This document shows, piece after piece, positions 55,065 to 56,395 of a stretch of DNA of 56,395 nucleotides. Below the pieces are notes generated by a model that was given only the letters and a program-made list of their open reading frames with translations, had not been told where the DNA came from and made no database searches. The stretch is from the NCBI GenBank assembly GCA_030833445.1, contig JAURHD010000018.1, positions 1 through 56,395 of the forward strand. The letters are read 5' to 3'. The stretch is from Cephaloticoccus sp. (lineage in GTDB: Bacteria; Verrucomicrobiota; Verrucomicrobiia; Opitutales; Opitutaceae). Position 1 is the first letter of the stretch. Every line of letters begins with the position of its first letter. A program made the position numbers and the translations under genes.

Positions 55065-56063
55065 ATGAAGCAAGGATCCGGCGCACGTATTTTTCGCAGC
55101 ACGCCACGCAATTTGGCCATGCTGGCGCGTAAGCTTCAAAACGGAGCTTTGGTTGGTGTGCCTACGGAAACCGTTTATGGATTGGCGGCCAATGCCTTGG
55201 ATTCCGTAGCCTGTCGCAGGATATTCCGGGTCAAAGGCAGGCCCAGCACAGATCCGTTGATCGTGCACATTCATAATCACGATCAGCTTACATCGATTGC
55301 CACCACGAACCCAGTTGCGGAGCTATTAGCCAATCAATACTGGCCGGGACCATTGACCCTGATCCTGCCCAAAAAACCCTGTATCCCAGATATCGTGACT
55401 GCGGACTTGGATAGTGTAGCTGTGCGCATGCCGAGCCATCCGATCATGCGCAGATTATTGCGCGAGTGCGGACTCCCGCTTGCGGCACCGAGCGCCAATA
55501 TTTTCGGCTATGTCAGTCCTACCACCGCTGACCACGTGAAGACCGGATTAGGACGTAAAATTGGCTACATCCTGGATGGAGGCCCCGCGCAAATCGGCTT
55601 GGAGTCGACCATCGTCGATGCTCGCAATCCGTCTAAAATACGTGTGCTGAGACCCGGGGCGGTCACACCCGAGCAACTCAGCCGGACTATTGGCGCTCTA
55701 GTCATTGAATATCGACCTAAACGCGCGCAGGTATCGGACAATCAAGTTTCACCCGGTTTGCTCAAGCAGCACTACAGCCCCAAGGCCCAGGTTCTTTTGC
55801 ACAAAGATCTGAATCACGGCCATGTGGGTAAGTTGAGCCCGAAGGAAGCGTGTTTGTATTTTTCAAAACCCAAGTTCATTCGAAACAAGCAATCCTACTG
55901 GCTGTGCCAAAATAATAATCAAGCGGAGGCTGCACGGAACTTATTTGGCCAATTGCGCAGTTTGGATAAACAGGGCTTCAAAGTTATCCATGCCGAATTG
56001 GCGCCGGCTGGCCCGATGGCTGCGGCGATAAATGATCGTTTGCGGAGAGCCGCTGCTCATTAG
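55065..56063 (+). CDS. tsaC: Threonylcarbamoyl-AMP synthase (Sua5 type)
   Basis: A 332-residue enzyme that makes threonylcarbamoyl-AMP for the t6A modification of tRNAs reading ANN codons. The YrdC domain (about 10-205) has LARKLQNGALVGVPTETVYGLAANA, the KGRPSTDPLIVHIH motif with the K-R of the active site, and PSANIFGYVSPTTADHV (SxN motif), and the C-terminal Sua5 domain (about 215-330) is present from VSPGLLKQHYSPKAQVLL to the end. The C-terminal domain marks it as long Sua5 rather than short TsaC. It starts seven bases after the S18 terminator, so it may have its own promoter or rely on read-through. A translation-linked neighbourhood with S18 and tRNA-Arg. Confidence 0.94.
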   Translation: MKQGSGARIFRSTPRNLAMLARKLQNGALVGVPTETVYGLAANALDSVACRRIFRVKGRPSTDPLIVHIHNHDQLTSIATTNPVAELLANQYWPGPLTLILPKKPCIPDIVTADLDSVAVRMPSHPIMRRLLRECGLPLAAPSANIFGYVSPTTADHVKTGLGRKIGYILDGGPAQIGLESTIVDARNPSKIRVLRPGAVTPEQLSRTIGALVIEYRPKRAQVSDNQVSPGLLKQHYSPKAQVLLHKDLNHGHVGKLSPKEACLYFSKPKFIRNKQSYWLCQNNNQAEAARNLFGQLRSLDKQGFKVIHAELAPAGPMAAAINDRLRRAAAH

Positions 56064-56094
56064 TCAGATTCTGACTATCAAAACCAAACGGATC

Positions 56095-56349
56095 TCAGGT
56101 CCGCCCTTGTTCATCGCCAGGCTGAACCACGTAATAATCCTTGTAGGACTTGTCGTAGTATTGTGCGTAGTAATAGCCCGAAACGGCAACATTCAGGCCG
56201 TTTAGAATCGCGCCAAATGTTGGCACGTTGGATTCTTGCAGACGCTTGGTCGCAAACTGGGCCGCCTTGCGCCGAACCTTGTTGAAGTAAATATTGAAGA
56301 GCGATCCATCCATCATTGGGAGTGACCTGACCTCGCTATTTTGAGCCAC
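56095..56349 (-). CDS. C-terminal fragment of a bacterial tyrosine kinase (BY-kinase, Wzc/CpsD type)
   Basis: Only 84 residues are visible, from GTG at 56349. They match the end of exopolysaccharide tyrosine autokinases: MMDGSLFNIYFNKVRRKAAQ, then QESNVPTFGAILNGLNVAV and the tyrosine-rich tail SGYYYAQYYDKSYKDYYVV that is the autophosphorylated cluster. The P-loop and Walker A' motifs of the kinase are not here. The frame stays open upstream to the window edge, but the upstream residues are not kinase-like and a 7-bp hairpin (GTCTGGG/CCCAGAC at 56361-56386) lies in that stretch, so this looks like a detached tail or a remnant rather than the end of a full gene. The window ends 46 bases further on, so I cannot exclude a frameshift or a longer partial gene. 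Confidence 0.6.
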   Translation of the reverse strand: MAQNSEVRSLPMMDGSLFNIYFNKVRRKAAQFATKRLQESNVPTFGAILNGLNVAVSGYYYAQYYDKSYKDYYVVQPGDEQGRT

Positions 56350-56395
56350 CTTTGATGTTAGTCTGGGCCCCAGAAAGGACCCAGACCATGAAAGG

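Overview
The window looks like chromosomal DNA of a GC-rich (roughly 58-60% by eye) Gram-negative bacterium. The closest fit I can infer is Verrucomicrobiota, probably Opitutales/Opitutaceae. The clues are TonB-dependent receptors with C-terminal Phe, KdsB (LPS synthesis), HPr with a regulatory Ser, a stand-alone S18 gene, DUF4097 and M14/M16/M32 peptidases, weak Shine-Dalgarno sequences and encoded CCA on both tRNAs. The taxon is an inference and no rRNA is present. There is no prophage, insertion sequence or CRISPR array; this is a mosaic of short housekeeping operons with a few accessory islets.

Layout. 0.2-3 kb: an M16 peptidase pair (catalytic plus non-catalytic subunit). 3.1-3.9 kb: two tandem paralogous small-protein genes, each with a conserved leader hairpin and its own terminator. 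4.2-5.9 kb: a secreted Ala-rich coiled-coil protein and an outer-membrane barrel. 6.7-8.9 kb: a TonB-dependent receptor behind a TPP riboswitch, so a predicted thiamine transporter. 9-13.5 kb: gamma-glutamyltransferase and a second receptor. 13.8-16.5 kb: a LuxR-type response regulator broken by an in-frame amber codon, convergent with a TPR histidine kinase. 16.5-16.9 kb: two tandem candidate small RNAs. 17-24.5 kb: lysine 2,3-aminomutase, CarA, a TolC remnant, KdsB, HPr, TatD and an M32 carboxypeptidase. 24.5-31.2 kb: two DUF4097 proteins, an ArsC/Spx-like protein, an EEP-family phosphatase/nuclease, an ABC ATPase, a lipoprotein, a dienelactone hydrolase and a CBS protein. 31.3-35.4 kb: HrpA. 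35.4-41.4 kb: a molybdopterin oxidoreductase, MobA, a dicarboxylate symporter, a secreted ParB-like protein and an M14 peptidase. 41.5-48.3 kb: tRNA-Leu, KDPG aldolase, a degenerate P-loop protein with AroC, a membrane glycosyltransferase, a MetW-like methyltransferase, and a WYL regulator divergent from an unknown gene. 48.4-56.4 kb: a PilZ protein, a hexuronate cluster, tRNA-Arg, S18, Sua5 and a tyrosine-kinase tail fragment.

How the genes work together. The clearest metabolic module is 49.1-54.6 kb. UxaC, a UxaE-like epimerase and an SDR oxidoreductase form one tightly packed operon that would take glucuronate and galacturonate to mannonate. A LarA-type nickel-pincer hydroxyacid epimerase/racemase with every catalytic residue conserved is transcribed divergently. 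The KDPG aldolase at 41.75 kb would end the same route; mannonate dehydratase, KDG kinase and the nickel-pincer cofactor genes larB/C/E are not in the window. The observations I rate most worth following are this LarA-hexuronate link, the tandem small RNAs with compensatory stem changes, the paired small-protein units with leader hairpins, and the response regulator split by one nonsense codon.
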